Shown here: piece after piece, positions 55,158 through 64,000 of the stretch
Layout: each line of letters starts with the position of its first letter
Position numbering within the stretch: position 1 is the first letter of the stretch
DNA from: a bacterium
Lineage (GTDB): Bacteria > Cyanobacteriota > Vampirovibrionia > Obscuribacterales > Obscuribacteraceae
Assembly (NCBI GenBank): GCA_018062085.1
Contig: JAGOSY010000003.1
Coordinates: forward strand, 199,215 to 263,214
Length of the DNA stretch: 64,000 nucleotides
Reading direction: 5' to 3'
Program-made: the position numbers and the translations under genes
The notes under the pieces: generated by a model
What the model was told of the DNA's origin: nothing
Database searches by the model: none
The model's input: only the letters and a program-made list of their open reading frames with translations

Positions 55158-56225
55158 TTGTCAGCCTCTACCAAAGCTAAAATTGCCACACCAACCAAAA
55201 TTGTCGTGATCGGCAAGGTGCCGACGGCTCTAGCTGCCAGACTGAGCGCAGTTGGCACAGTCAGTTACTTAGAGCGCACCATGGCCCTAAGTGAAGCAGA
55301 AATTATTGGCGCCGCCAGCCAAGCCAAAATTATTCTAACTGAGCCACCAGACCAGATTACTGCAAGCATAATTAAAGCCTGCCCCGAATTGATCATGATT
55401 GCTCAACGAGCAGTTGGCTACGACAATATCAATCTCAACGACTGTGAGCCCAGACCAATTCTTGTCACCAATACTCCAGGGGTGCTCGATAATGCCACGG
55501 CCGATTTAGCCTTCACCCTAGTGCTAGCAGCTGGCCGGCGCATTGTAGAAGCCGACAACTATGTGCGCTCGGGGCAGTGGCAAGGTTTTGAAAATGATTT
55601 GTTGTTAGGCACGGAGATGTACGGTCGCACCATCGGCATAATTGGAATGGGTCGAATTGGCTCAGCCATGGCCAGACGGGCCCAAGGTTTTGGCATGAAT
55701 ATTCTCTACTGCCGCGCCAACGAAACCAATAGCACTGCTGACGACAGCAACATCACACTCGATCAAAATGATTTGAATTGGCAAGCCCAATTAGGAGCCA
55801 AGAGAGTTTCACTCAATACTGTTCTTCGGCAGTCAGACTACATTTCATTACACTGTCCCCATAACAAGCAAACCGAAAAGCTCATTGGCAAAGAACAATT
55901 TTCTCTGATGAAAAAGAGCGCCATATTTATCAACACAGCCAGAGGCAAAATAGTTGATGAAGAGGCACTATCTCAGGCTATTGAAAGCGGCCAAATCAAA
56001 GGCGCCGGTCTTGACGTCTTCTATCACGAGCCTAAAGTCAGCGAGGCCTTGCTCAAAGCACCCAATGTGGTACTGGCTCCGCATATAGGGTCAGCCTCAG
56101 AGCAAACTCGCTATGCCATGGCCGAACTTGCAGTTAAAAGCGTCGAGCTTGCTTTAGCAGGCAAATTGCCAGCCAACGCCTTAAACGCTGAGTTATTTGA
56201 CCACTGGCTAAAGAATCGAAACTAA
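55158..56225 (+). CDS. D-isomer-specific 2-hydroxyacid dehydrogenase
   Basis: An NAD(P)-dependent oxidoreductase of the D-LDH/glyoxylate reductase/PGDH superfamily. Seen are GYDNINLNDC and TPGVLDNATADLAFTLVLAAGRRI (substrate domain), GRTIGIIGMGRIGSAMARRAQGFGM (Rossmann), the catalytic Arg in NTARGKIVDEEAL, the Glu in FYHEPKV, and the His in LAPHIGSAS. Unlike SerA in this window, it has the full catalytic set and no ACT domain. The substrate is not certain; glyoxylate/hydroxypyruvate reductase is likely. The TTG start has AAGAG 6 bases upstream. It ends 6 bases before convergent rsgA. Confidence 0.9.
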   Translation: MSASTKAKIATPTKIVVIGKVPTALAARLSAVGTVSYLERTMALSEAEIIGAASQAKIILTEPPDQITASIIKACPELIMIAQRAVGYDNINLNDCEPRPILVTNTPGVLDNATADLAFTLVLAAGRRIVEADNYVRSGQWQGFENDLLLGTEMYGRTIGIIGMGRIGSAMARRAQGFGMNILYCRANETNSTADDSNITLDQNDLNWQAQLGAKRVSLNTVLRQSDYISLHCPHNKQTEKLIGKEQFSLMKKSAIFINTARGKIVDEEALSQAIESGQIKGAGLDVFYHEPKVSEALLKAPNVVLAPHIGSASEQTRYAMAELAVKSVELALAGKLPANALNAELFDHWLKNRN

Positions 56226-56231
56226 GCGCCG

Positions 56232-57557
56232 CTACTTTTTTGTAGTTTTGCTTTTGTCCAAGTCGTCATCATCAAAGGTCGTGGTATCTATAACTTTTTG
56301 CTTAACTGTATTGCGCGATGCCTGCCGATACTTGTTGGCTAAACGCGGGATGAACTTGGTTTTAGAATTAGCACCGCCGGCAGCTTTGACAGAGCTTTCT
56401 ACCTTCTTAGAGGTTGCCTTCTGCAGCGACTGCTCTGCTTGTGATTCAGTCACCATTATGAGGTAACTCTCATAACGTGTAAGAGAAACAGGACGATCTA
56501 TATCGGCTAACTCGCTCTCTTTGCTGTCGGCAATATCCTCTACTTCTGGCTCAGAGTCGGACTCAGGTTCTTCTTCAGGTTCTTCTTCAGGCTCTTCTTT
56601 AGGTTCTTCTTCATCGTCGCCGAGCAAGTCAGAAAGGGAGTCTAAAACAGCGCAACCAGCCTCAACCAAGTGCAGGCAATCAGCAAAACGACACTGCAAG
56701 CCTAATTCATCAATCTCAGGAAACTGTGCAGCGACATCACGAGGCTCAGGATGAAGAAACTCAATTAAGTTGAAGCCCGGGGTATCGGCAATCCAAGAAA
56801 CCAGATTAGTCTGATCAGAAGATTCGGCAATTTTCAGATCGTTTGATCCCTCAGGGGCATCGGAGAGATTTAAATTCAGTCGATAGAGTTCCGAATACGT
56901 AGTTGTGTGACGACCGACTCCAAAGTCATTTTCCATCAAACCGGTCTTCAAATTCAGCCCCGGGCAAAGTTTATTGAGCATGGTCGATTTGCCAACCCCT
57001 GACGGGCCCGCGAATACAGAGATTTTACCAGCGAGTAAAGAGGCCAGTTCAGAGAGGCCAGCCGAAGTCTTAGCAGAAACAAATATAACAAAGTATCCAA
57101 GAGGTTCATAAATAGATCTTAAATGATCTAAGTCGTTTTTAGCCCCTAAATCGGCCTTATTGAAGCACAAAATAGGGCGCGAAACTGGCAGTGTGAGCTG
57201 AAAGTGGACTATATAGCGATCTGTCCAGAGGGGGTTCCATTGGGGCTGTTTGACAGCCTGTACAATGACTACCTGGTCTACATTGGCTAGAGATGGTCTT
57301 GCGATAAGGCTACGCCGCTCGAGTATCGTCGTAATGATGGCGCTCTTTTCGGTCAAATCGAGTTCGTCGAGTTCAACTCTGTCACCTGTGACGATTGCCA
57401 CCCGTTCTTTCTTTAGGCGCCCTCTGGCCTGGCAGGTGAGCAAAATGTCGGTTGTAGTTCCCGTCCCCGTCTGATCGTTTTGATCAGTGCCCAAACTGGT
57501 GACATGCACGAGATAACCTCCAGCATGACTTCTAAGAACGGTTCCAACAATCGACAA
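56232..57557 (-). CDS. rsgA: Ribosome small-subunit biogenesis GTPase RsgA with acidic C-terminal extension
   Basis: A circularly permuted GTPase that checks 30S assembly. The G-motifs come in permuted order: G4 FNKAD, G5 VSAKTSAG, G1 GPSGVGKST, then G3 DTPGF. An N-terminal OB-fold (IVGTVLRSHAGGYLV) is present. The zinc domain is CRFADCLHLVEAGCAV. After it, ~45 residues of Glu/Pro/Ser acidic repeats (EEEPEEEP...) separate the zinc region from SLTRYESYLIM, and a basic tail ends the protein. A normal RsgA is ~300-350 residues; this one is 441. The TTG start is assigned from the family N-terminus. Convergent with the dehydrogenase gene. Confidence 0.95.
   Translation of the reverse strand: MSIVGTVLRSHAGGYLVHVTSLGTDQNDQTGTGTTTDILLTCQARGRLKKERVAIVTGDRVELDELDLTEKSAIITTILERRSLIARPSLANVDQVVIVQAVKQPQWNPLWTDRYIVHFQLTLPVSRPILCFNKADLGAKNDLDHLRSIYEPLGYFVIFVSAKTSAGLSELASLLAGKISVFAGPSGVGKSTMLNKLCPGLNLKTGLMENDFGVGRHTTTYSELYRLNLNLSDAPEGSNDLKIAESSDQTNLVSWIADTPGFNLIEFLHPEPRDVAAQFPEIDELGLQCRFADCLHLVEAGCAVLDSLSDLLGDDEEEPKEEPEEEPEEEPESDSEPEVEDIADSKESELADIDRPVSLTRYESYLIMVTESQAEQSLQKATSKKVESSVKAAGGANSKTKFIPRLANKYRQASRNTVKQKVIDTTTFDDDDLDKSKTTKK
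56566..56611 (-). repeat. 15-bp coding repeats in rsgA (EEEP)
   Basis: Three near-identical GAAGAAGAACCT-type units encode EEEPEEEPEEEP in the acidic segment. The DNA copies are similar enough to suggest recent duplication. Confidence 0.65.
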
Positions 57558-57680
57558 AACTCTCTCAAACTCCGAGAAACACAGACCAAGCCGAAGCTAT
57601 CTACATAAGGTAAGGATAGCTAAATAAGGAAAGAACGGCAACAATACAAAACTCTACTCAATAGGCACAGAGAATCGCAC

Positions 57681-59555
57681 ATGAGCACGGCAACCATGAC
57701 ACAAATCAGCAATACTGAAACCAGTGGAGAAGATATGACCTCCGCTATCACCGGCACTGAACAATCGATTTGTGAGTTAACTCACATTCGCAACATTGCC
57801 ATCATCGCCCACGTTGACCACGGCAAGACTACTCTTGTTGATGGCTTCTTGCGTCAAACCGGAATCTTCCGCGAGAACCAAGAGCTGGTCGAATGCGTCA
57901 TGGACAGCAACGCCTTAGAGCGTGAACGCGGCATCACCATTCTCGCCAAAAATACTGCTGTTACCTATAAAGATCATTTGGTCAATATCGTTGATACACC
58001 AGGACACGCAGACTTCGGCGGCGAAGTTGAACGTATTCTCGGCATGGTTGACGGTTGCCTACTAGTTGTAGATTGCGGCGAAGGCCCAATGCCACAAACT
58101 CGCTTTGTCTTGCGCAAAGCCTTAGAGCGCGGTTTGCGCCCTATCGTAGTGGTCAATAAAGTTGACCGTCCTAACATAGACCCACACCTAGCCGTCGATA
58201 AAGTATTCGATCTCTTCGTTGAACTGGGCGCCACCGCTGAGCAACTAGACTTCCCTTATATCTTCGCTTCTGGTGTCAAAGGCATCGCCATGAAGGACCC
58301 GAAAGAAGAAGGGACTGATCTAAAACCTCTGCTCGACCTCATTCTTGAACATTGCCCACCACCAACTGGTAGCCCATCCGAGCCGCTACAAATGCAAATC
58401 AGCATTTTGGAATATAGCGACTATTTAGGTCGTATCGGCGTTGGCCGCATCTATAACGGTCGCGTTAAAGCTGGCGAACAAGTTTCGATGATCAAAGAAG
58501 ATGGCTCAGTTGTTAAAGGCAAAATCGCCAAACTGTTCACCTTCCACGGCTTGAAGAAAGTTGAAGCTGAGTCAGCTGAAGCTGGCGAAATCGTAGCAAT
58601 TGCTGGATTCACTACCGCTAACGTTGGCGACACCATCGCTTCGCTCGATGCTCCAATTGCTCTGCACCGCGTCAAAATCGACGAACCAACCATGAAAATG
58701 GCTTTCTTAGTTAACGACAGCCCATTTGCCGGACGAGAAGGTAAGTTCGTTACTTCCCGTCAATTGCGCTCACGTCTCTTCCACGAACTAGAAACAAACG
58801 TTAGCTTGCGCGTAAACGAAACCGATAACACAGATACATTTATCGTCAGCGGCCGGGGCGAGCTGCACCTCGGCATCTTAATTGAAACCATGCGTCGTGA
58901 AGGTTATGAGTTCCAAGTATCAAGACCAGAAGTTATCTGCAAAGAAATCGACGGAGTCACTAACGAACCATTCGAACGTTTGTTCATCGACGTGCCAGAT
59001 GATTACACTGGTGCTGTAATGAACGAAATGGGCCCACGCAAAGCTGAACTACAAAACATGAATGTAGAAGGCAGCATGGCCTTGCTCGAATTCATCGTGC
59101 CAACCAGAGGCATGATTGGCTTCAGAAGCGAATTCTTGCGCCTGACCAAAGGCAATGGCATCATGAACCATGCCTTCCTTGAATATCGTCCATGGTGTGG
59201 TGATATTGCTCGCCAAAGAAATGGCGCACTTGTTGCCTGGGAAGAAGGAACAACTACAGCCTACGCCATCGGCAAAGCTGAAGATCGTGGCTTCTTCTTC
59301 ATCACCCCACAAACTCACGTTTATTCGGGCATGATTGTGGGCGAGCACAACCGCACACAAGATCTCGACATCAACGTTTGCAAAGTCAAACAGCTTACAA
59401 ACATGCGCTCAGCATCGGCAGAAGTTCTTTACACATTGCAAGCACCAGTCGAAATGGGTCTCGAGAAATGTCTCGAATACATCCATGATGATGAGCTTGT
59501 TGAAGTGACACCGCAGTCAGTGCGTATGCGCAAACGCCAAATCACTCGCCGATAA
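57681..59555 (+). CDS. typA: Translational GTPase TypA/BipA
   Basis: A ribosome-binding GTPase of the elongation factor family, involved in 50S assembly and stress adaptation. Seen are [13 protein letters not shown] (G1), [29 protein letters not shown] (G3), VVNKVDRPN (G4), then EF-G-like domains and the TypA C-terminal domain ([23 protein letters not shown]). The length of 624 is slightly above normal (~610) because of a ~20-residue N-terminal extension. An internal ATG at 57735 has a better ribosome site (GGAG, 6 bases) and would give a family-typical start, so the true start is uncertain. Terminator follows. Confidence 0.96.
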   Translation: MSTATMTQISNTETSGEDMTSAITGTEQSICELTHIRNIAIIAHVDHGKTTLVDGFLRQTGIFRENQELVECVMDSNALERERGITILAKNTAVTYKDHLVNIVDTPGHADFGGEVERILGMVDGCLLVVDCGEGPMPQTRFVLRKALERGLRPIVVVNKVDRPNIDPHLAVDKVFDLFVELGATAEQLDFPYIFASGVKGIAMKDPKEEGTDLKPLLDLILEHCPPPTGSPSEPLQMQISILEYSDYLGRIGVGRIYNGRVKAGEQVSMIKEDGSVVKGKIAKLFTFHGLKKVEAESAEAGEIVAIAGFTTANVGDTIASLDAPIALHRVKIDEPTMKMAFLVNDSPFAGREGKFVTSRQLRSRLFHELETNVSLRVNETDNTDTFIVSGRGELHLGILIETMRREGYEFQVSRPEVICKEIDGVTNEPFERLFIDVPDDYTGAVMNEMGPRKAELQNMNVEGSMALLEFIVPTRGMIGFRSEFLRLTKGNGIMNHAFLEYRPWCGDIARQRNGALVAWEEGTTTAYAIGKAEDRGFFFITPQTHVYSGMIVGEHNRTQDLDINVCKVKQLTNMRSASAEVLYTLQAPVEMGLEKCLEYIHDDELVEVTPQSVRMRKRQITRR

Positions 59556-59574
59556 TCTCGACGAATATAAAATC

Positions 59575-59608
59575 AAAAGACGCAGTGATTATTGTCACTG
59601 CGTCTTTT
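59575..59608. terminator. Bidirectional intrinsic terminator after typA
   Basis: A 14-bp perfect stem (AAAAGACGCAGTGA/TCACTGCGTCTTTT) with a 6-base loop, 20 bases after the typA stop, between typA (+) and the repeat-protein gene (-). Confidence 0.9.
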
Positions 59609-59654
59609 CTTTGTTGATCAGTTCTTTTATTGATTGCGAGCTATTGGTTACGAG

Positions 59655-62519
59655 CTACTGATTGCGAGATGGTGCTGCCACAGGGGCGATGCCGACGAGC
59701 GAATCAATTTTATCGAGAGTCTGAGCCATGACGACAATTTGCGAATAGGTAAAATTACCGCCAGTAGAGGCCTTCATAGTGGCCTTCACCAACTTAAAAG
59801 TTTGCAATTGCTTCTTGGCCTTGTTGGCCTTACTAGCACTCAATTTACCCTGGGCAGTATCTTGGGCAATGCGAGCTTCGGCCCGGGCCTGCCGGCCGTC
59901 AATGTCTGTCCAGGCAACAATTTGACCAACACCTTGGCGAATATCAAGGCTGCGGGTCAACCTATCAAGATCGCGCACTAGTGATTCGGTCTCAGCCAAA
60001 TTAAGACCGCCACCTGAAGTTTCGAAGGCAACTTTAGCCTGGGCAACACGATCGACTTCACGCTTTAGTTGCGAAGCAGTGGCCCCGTTGATCTTCTGAG
60101 ACAAGAGAGCCTGACCAATCTGCTTAGAAATACTCTGCACTCGCCCATCAATACCGCTCCATTGAGCAGTTTTACCAGCAATTTGAGTGTCAATGCGGCC
60201 GTTCAATTTTTCAAGATCGGCAACCAGCGAAATTGACTCAGCGTAGCTCAAACCAGTACCAGAAAAGCGATAAGTGATCTCATCGCGACTGATGCGATCA
60301 AGCTCTTTAGTGAATTCTTGAGTCTGCGCCATAGTCAACTGACCAGAGGCAACAGCCCCAGCAATCTTCTTATCGAGCTCAGCTTGTCTTGCATCAACAT
60401 CTGGCACAGCCGCTTGAGTGTCACCCATATTAGATTCAATACTGTTGGCAAGACGCTCTAACTCAAGAGAGAGAGCGGCGTGCTCTCCAAAACTAAGGCC
60501 TCCAGAAGACCTGTACTTAGCCTCTTGATCAAGAATACGATAGAAATCTTTCTTCAACGAGTCTGAGTCTTTTACGGTCAAACGGCCCTGCATAACGCCT
60601 TCAGTAATGCGTTGGTAAAGCTCGGCTTGGCGCTTAGAAATGTCTGGTAGAGCCACTTCTGCGTTCTTGCTGGAATTATCGGTATCTTTAATGAGCTTGT
60701 TCAACTCTAAGACAATCAAAATAGCATCTTGAGCTTCTAGTTTTCCTTGGCTGGCAATTTTGCTACTTTCAAAAGTATTTATGCGAATAAGCTCTGCTCT
60801 TAAGGCTTGCACCTCTTGAGCAGAAAGCTTACCTGAAAGAGTACCGCTTGCAATTGTACGGTCAGCATCTTCTTTCAACACTTGAATTGGTTTAGTGGCA
60901 AACTGGTTATCACGAATATCCTTCTCCACTTTAGTAGACAAGCGTTCAAGTTCTAGAGCAAGAGTCAATTTCTCTCTTTCATCAATGACACCATCGACAG
61001 CTTTATATGTATTTTGTAGCGCCGTGATTCTATTGAACTCGGCAATTGCTGTATTACTTTCATCAAGAGTCAATCTTCCGCTGACGACACCTTCAGCTAT
61101 GCGCTTGTTGATCTCCGCCTTGCGTTTGTCTAAATCTGGAATATAAGCAATATCGCGATCTTTGACACTGCGAGCGAGCTTTGAAGAAAATTGATTGAGA
61201 GCTACAACAATCTCCATCGTCGACTGAGCTGTTGCTCCACTACTTAGACGTTTGGCATCAATAGCTGCAATCTCTTTAGTCAAAGAATCTTCATCAGAAG
61301 GATCAAGGCGACTAGCGGCCTTGGCCTCATCAATGCTCTTCTTAAGCTCAGCAACAGTACCGTGCACGCCAGACCATACAGGTTTCTTCTCATAAGTTGA
61401 TCGAGCAAGGCTTCCGCTCAACTGCTCAAGCTCAACCAAAAGATTCTGCGTCTGTAGAGGGTCAATGTCGCCACCAGAAAGAGCTTTGAAATTCTTCTCT
61501 TTGTCAGTAACTCGATCTAATTGCTGCTTGTAGACTTGAGCTTCGGTCAAAGTAATCAAACCAGTCGACAAAGCAGAGGCAATGTCACTGTCGACTTCGC
61601 TCTCGCGCTTAGACACCCGACTAGTTGTAGACCCAGATTGGCTAGCTACTTCACTGTCATAGAGCTGACTCTCGACCTGCCCGCTCAATTTCTCAATATC
61701 AAGGGCAATAGTGAGCTGCTCTTCTGCGGTCAATGGTCTAGCCAATTTGCGCAGTTGATCTTGCCTGTCGTTGATTCGCTTATACTCAGCCTTAAGCTCA
61801 GCAGCCTCAGAATCAGTCAACTTGCCAGACTTAATGCCCTCCTCAATACGTCTGGCAACTTCGCTCTCGCGCACATCGATGGCAGTTAAACTGAACTGGC
61901 GATCGTGCACAGTGCGTGTCAGCCTCTGGCTCAAGCGATCTAATTCAAGTACCAAGCGAATATTATCGGTGATACTGATCTGGCCATTTCTATCTTTGGC
62001 TGCGTCGATAGCGCTACTTTCTCTTTCAACTTCAGCACGTATTTCTTCAAACTCTTGACGGCTCAACCGGCCTTGAGAAAAAGCCCTAGCGAGTCGACGT
62101 TGAATTTCATCCCGACGGACAGAAGCATCCAAGAACCCAGACTTACGATCCCCCAAACTCGCTTCCATATCTTTAACAATTGAGTCTAGATCAAAATGTA
62201 AGCGTAAGTTTTCCCATAGGCTAAGGCTACCGTTCGATGCACTAAAGACAGCTTCTTGATCAGCAAGCCTCTGCAAGTCTAGTTTAATACGCTGGCGCTG
62301 CAACTGTGTCAGGCGGCCAGCATTGAAAGCATCGTTCAAGCGATTTTCAATCAAGGCAAGGCGAGCATCAAAGTCACTGATTGAACCAGCCACAGCAATG
62401 AGTCTGGTATTGTCAGCAGCCACGGCCGGGGCAAGATCACCAAGCCCAATGGTGCCAGCAAGCATTGCTGCTGTAATACTCAACGCTGAAATACTCAACA
62501 ATGAAGAAGAACGCTTCAT
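59655..62519 (-). CDS. Secreted protein of about eleven ~83-residue helical repeats
   Basis: A 954-residue protein with a signal peptide (SLLSISALSITAAMLAGTIGLG, cleaved near AVAA). The rest is made of ~11 repeats of about 83 residues. Each has a charged helix (pattern 'R-x-x-E-[IVL]-x-x-[RK]-I-x-x-[AG]-x-x-x-G-[RK]-[IL]-[ST]'), then 'L-x-x-E-[FLY]-x-R-I' and a 'L-x-L-E-L-[ED]-x-L-[STA]' helix, ending in a short loop. Repeats differ in detail but align well, and no cysteines are seen. The family is unknown to me; it looks like a long extracellular or periplasmic filament or scaffold. The ATG at 62519 has GGAG upstream; an earlier in-frame start at 62549 is less likely. Confidence 0.7.
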   Translation of the reverse strand: MKRSSSLLSISALSITAAMLAGTIGLGDLAPAVAADNTRLIAVAGSISDFDARLALIENRLNDAFNAGRLTQLQRQRIKLDLQRLADQEAVFSASNGSLSLWENLRLHFDLDSIVKDMEASLGDRKSGFLDASVRRDEIQRRLARAFSQGRLSRQEFEEIRAEVERESSAIDAAKDRNGQISITDNIRLVLELDRLSQRLTRTVHDRQFSLTAIDVRESEVARRIEEGIKSGKLTDSEAAELKAEYKRINDRQDQLRKLARPLTAEEQLTIALDIEKLSGQVESQLYDSEVASQSGSTTSRVSKRESEVDSDIASALSTGLITLTEAQVYKQQLDRVTDKEKNFKALSGGDIDPLQTQNLLVELEQLSGSLARSTYEKKPVWSGVHGTVAELKKSIDEAKAASRLDPSDEDSLTKEIAAIDAKRLSSGATAQSTMEIVVALNQFSSKLARSVKDRDIAYIPDLDKRKAEINKRIAEGVVSGRLTLDESNTAIAEFNRITALQNTYKAVDGVIDEREKLTLALELERLSTKVEKDIRDNQFATKPIQVLKEDADRTIASGTLSGKLSAQEVQALRAELIRINTFESSKIASQGKLEAQDAILIVLELNKLIKDTDNSSKNAEVALPDISKRQAELYQRITEGVMQGRLTVKDSDSLKKDFYRILDQEAKYRSSGGLSFGEHAALSLELERLANSIESNMGDTQAAVPDVDARQAELDKKIAGAVASGQLTMAQTQEFTKELDRISRDEITYRFSGTGLSYAESISLVADLEKLNGRIDTQIAGKTAQWSGIDGRVQSISKQIGQALLSQKINGATASQLKREVDRVAQAKVAFETSGGGLNLAETESLVRDLDRLTRSLDIRQGVGQIVAWTDIDGRQARAEARIAQDTAQGKLSASKANKAKKQLQTFKLVKATMKASTGGNFTYSQIVVMAQTLDKIDSLVGIAPVAAPSRNQ

Positions 62520-62803
62520 ACAAATCTCCATCAAACTAATGGTTAGCAATAACCTAGAAATAACCTAGCACGAACTCGGCAGTTGTCAGAAGAAGGCCTT
62601 CTAACTGCTTATTCAAGATGTATATTCTATTGCCTTTGTTCCATATTGCATGAAGCCCGGCAGCAGCAGTTGACAACACGCCTCTCTAAAATCACAGAAA
62701 TTTCAGCCCAGCGGGCATCCAGTAACGCTTTGATAGAAATGGTAACGAGAAGTTTTATTTTTAGACTTTGCAAGCAGTCCTCAAAACTCAGACCCTTAGC
62801 AAC

Positions 62804-63493
62804 CTATTTGCTCTTTTTATTCTGACCGCGCTTGAGCTTTTGCACGTCATCTTTTACTGCTTTATCAATTTCTTTTCTTAGTTTCTCGTAGGCATCTAGA
62901 TCATTAATCAACTGCTGCGCTGCAGTAGCAACCACCATGTTCTTATATGGGGGATTTTGGCAAAGCGACACTAGCTTGTCGACATCAGACGGCAGAGAGG
63001 CAGCGATTACTTTCAACTGAGCCAGTTGAACGACCACATCGGGGTCGAAATCTGGCGGCAACTGCAAAGCTTCGCTTTCAGATTTAATCAGCGGCAATAA
63101 GTAATTGAGTTGCGACGCATAGTACCTGAGCCATTTCTCGCGTGGTGGCAGAAAATCGCCTGTACTTATACTGCCTGTACCATTGATGGCTGGTATCACC
63201 ATTGCACCGACTAAATTGGGGCCACCAACATAGAATGTAACCGGTTGCTGCGTTTCGCAAAAAGTATCCCAAGCTGCACTCTTCAAGTGGTGCCAAACTT
63301 TACCAAGCTCTTTCAAGCTAGCCTCGGCACTGCTAGCAGAAGAAACAACACCACCACTGAGGGGCGAACTAGCTTGAACTGCTGCTGGCTCATCATTATT
63401 AGGAAGGGTCGCACTGGTATCAGCCCAAACACTGTTGGATGTGCACAAAATTATTACAACCAAGAACGAAATGCGCGGCACAAAATAGTTCAT
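62804..63493 (-). CDS. Secreted hypothetical protein, 229 aa
   Basis: A signal peptide (FVPRISFLVVIILCTSNSVWA|D) is followed by a Ser/Ala-rich linker. A soluble domain follows, starting about residue 60 (LGKVWHHLKSAAWDTFCETQQPVTFYVGGPN...). A charged C-terminal helix (DAYEKLRKEIDKAVKDDVQKLKRGQ) ends it. No family is recognised. AGGAGAAA lies upstream of the ATG, and ATGA overlaps the upstream gene's stop by 4 bases, so the two are coupled. Confidence 0.6.
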   Translation of the reverse strand: MNYFVPRISFLVVIILCTSNSVWADTSATLPNNDEPAAVQASSPLSGGVVSSASSAEASLKELGKVWHHLKSAAWDTFCETQQPVTFYVGGPNLVGAMVIPAINGTGSISTGDFLPPREKWLRYYASQLNYLLPLIKSESEALQLPPDFDPDVVVQLAQLKVIAASLPSDVDKLVSLCQNPPYKNMVVATAAQQLINDLDAYEKLRKEIDKAVKDDVQKLKRGQNKKSK

Positions 63494-64000
63494 GGCTTTT
63501 CTCCTGGCTCTTGGTCTGCTGTATGAGAAAGGCCAGAATCAGGTTCAGAATCTGGAGCCTGTTCAAGGGGGATAATTGGAGCGCCTAAGCCATGCTGATT
63601 AGGACTAGGAGTAGGAGTAGGAGTAGGGGTAAGAGGCACAGTCTTAACTAATCTATGACTCTCCTCGAATTCTTCTTGGGTCGGCAGGGCAAAACGCAGA
63701 CCTTCAATACCGGCGAAATCATCTGGTGCCGTATTCTTCACAAGTTGTCGATAGAGATCTGCTGTGGCCAGCGAAATAAGCATGTTGACCGGTATTAAGC
63801 CAATGAAGAACATCATGGTGCCCAGCGATTTTAAAACATGAAAGAGCAGTACCATCAAGAATATATTGAGCCGCGCTCCACGGCTAGCGATCCAACTGGC
63901 TCTAATAGATTCGATGGGGCCAATTTCTTTATCAACAATAAAGTATGAATAGAACTGCACGGCAATGCTGACTAATACACCAGGAACAATAAAACAAATA
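63490..64000 (-). CDS. Membrane protein (glycerophosphodiesterase-domain/DUF975-like), 5' end outside the window
   Basis: The frame stays open to the window edge, so the gene begins beyond 64000. The visible part starts ICFIVPGVLVSIAVQFYSYFIVDKEIGPIESIRASW. That matches the 'IPGIYLAIR...VDE-G-x-x-A-L-x-x-S-W' signature of membrane proteins of the glycerophosphoryl-diester-phosphodiesterase membrane-domain/DUF975 group. At least two membrane helices are visible (LNIFLMVLLFHVLKSLGTMMFFIGLIPV). A soluble Pro/Thr-rich tail (TPTPTPTPSPN) ends it. It is coupled to the secreted protein gene downstream by ATGA. Confidence 0.65.
   Translation of the reverse strand, partial: ICFIVPGVLVSIAVQFYSYFIVDKEIGPIESIRASWIASRGARLNIFLMVLLFHVLKSLGTMMFFIGLIPVNMLISLATADLYRQLVKNTAPDDFAGIEGLRFALPTQEEFEESHRLVKTVPLTPTPTPTPSPNQHGLGAPIIPLEQAPDSEPDSGLSHTADQEPGEKP

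Overview
The window is a dense bacterial chromosome segment with about 52 protein genes and short intergenic spaces. I see no rRNA, tRNA, insertion sequence, phage module or CRISPR array. My best guess is a non-photosynthetic cyanobacterial relative of the Melainabacteria/Vampirovibrionia, Obscuribacterales-like. The reasons are the C5-pathway hemL, an isolated NuoL/NuoM pair, a 2-oxoacid:ferredoxin oxidoreductase, the hybrid cluster protein, many TPR proteins, and many large secreted low-complexity proteins with no clear relatives. TTG and GTG starts are common. The taxonomic call is inference; no marker gene here settles it.

Layout. 0.1-2.3 kb: a run of small secreted proteins, two built from tandem SAF-like repeats. 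2.3-8.5 kb: mostly minus-strand housekeeping genes (methionine gamma-lyase-like PLP enzyme, YciI, HemL, thioredoxin-like protein, 2-Cys peroxiredoxin) with a plus-strand ComF-type phosphoribosyltransferase. 8.6-14.2 kb: rplU-rpmA-murE behind a good sigma-70-type promoter, then a DUF4388-like protein, a polysaccharide deacetylase and a PlsC-like acyltransferase, which together look like an envelope-synthesis run. 14.3-14.9 kb: a MarR regulator with two palindromic operator-like sites. 15-24.6 kb: a flavoprotein, a kinesin-light-chain-type TPR protein, a lipase-fold hydrolase, an MqnA/MqnD-family protein, and a coupled pair made of an intact HExxH zincin and a matrixin-like protein that has lost its zinc ligands. 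24.8-30.4 kb: an LCP ligase, serC-serA, and a TPR/TonB-C protein. 30.4-40.2 kb: redox and energy genes (Hcp, KorAB-type enzyme, NuoL with a His-rich membrane peptide, divergent NuoM). 40.4-52.4 kb: secreted and surface proteins (VWA, CAP, two beta-barrel-like proteins, a TPR-CHAT protein with Cys replaced by Ser) and a coupled SDR-PgeF pair. 52.9-59.6 kb: a glycine-zipper protein, GlpD, a 2-hydroxyacid dehydrogenase, RsgA with an acidic extension, and TypA/BipA. 59.6-64 kb: a secreted protein of about eleven ~83-residue repeats, then a secreted protein coupled to a membrane protein that runs off the window.

How the genes fit together. Peptidoglycan is served by MurE, the deacetylase, the LCP ligase and PgeF; serine synthesis by SerC and SerA; ferredoxin-linked 2-oxoacid oxidation by the KorAB-type enzyme; proton-pumping electron transport by NuoL and NuoM; redox defence by the peroxiredoxin, the thioredoxin-like protein and Hcp.

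The most unusual content is the surface proteome. It has a ~50-residue module shared by two otherwise different proteins, two enzyme folds with lost catalytic residues (matrixin and CHAT), a CAP protein overlapping a VWA protein, and a repeat protein with no family I recognise.
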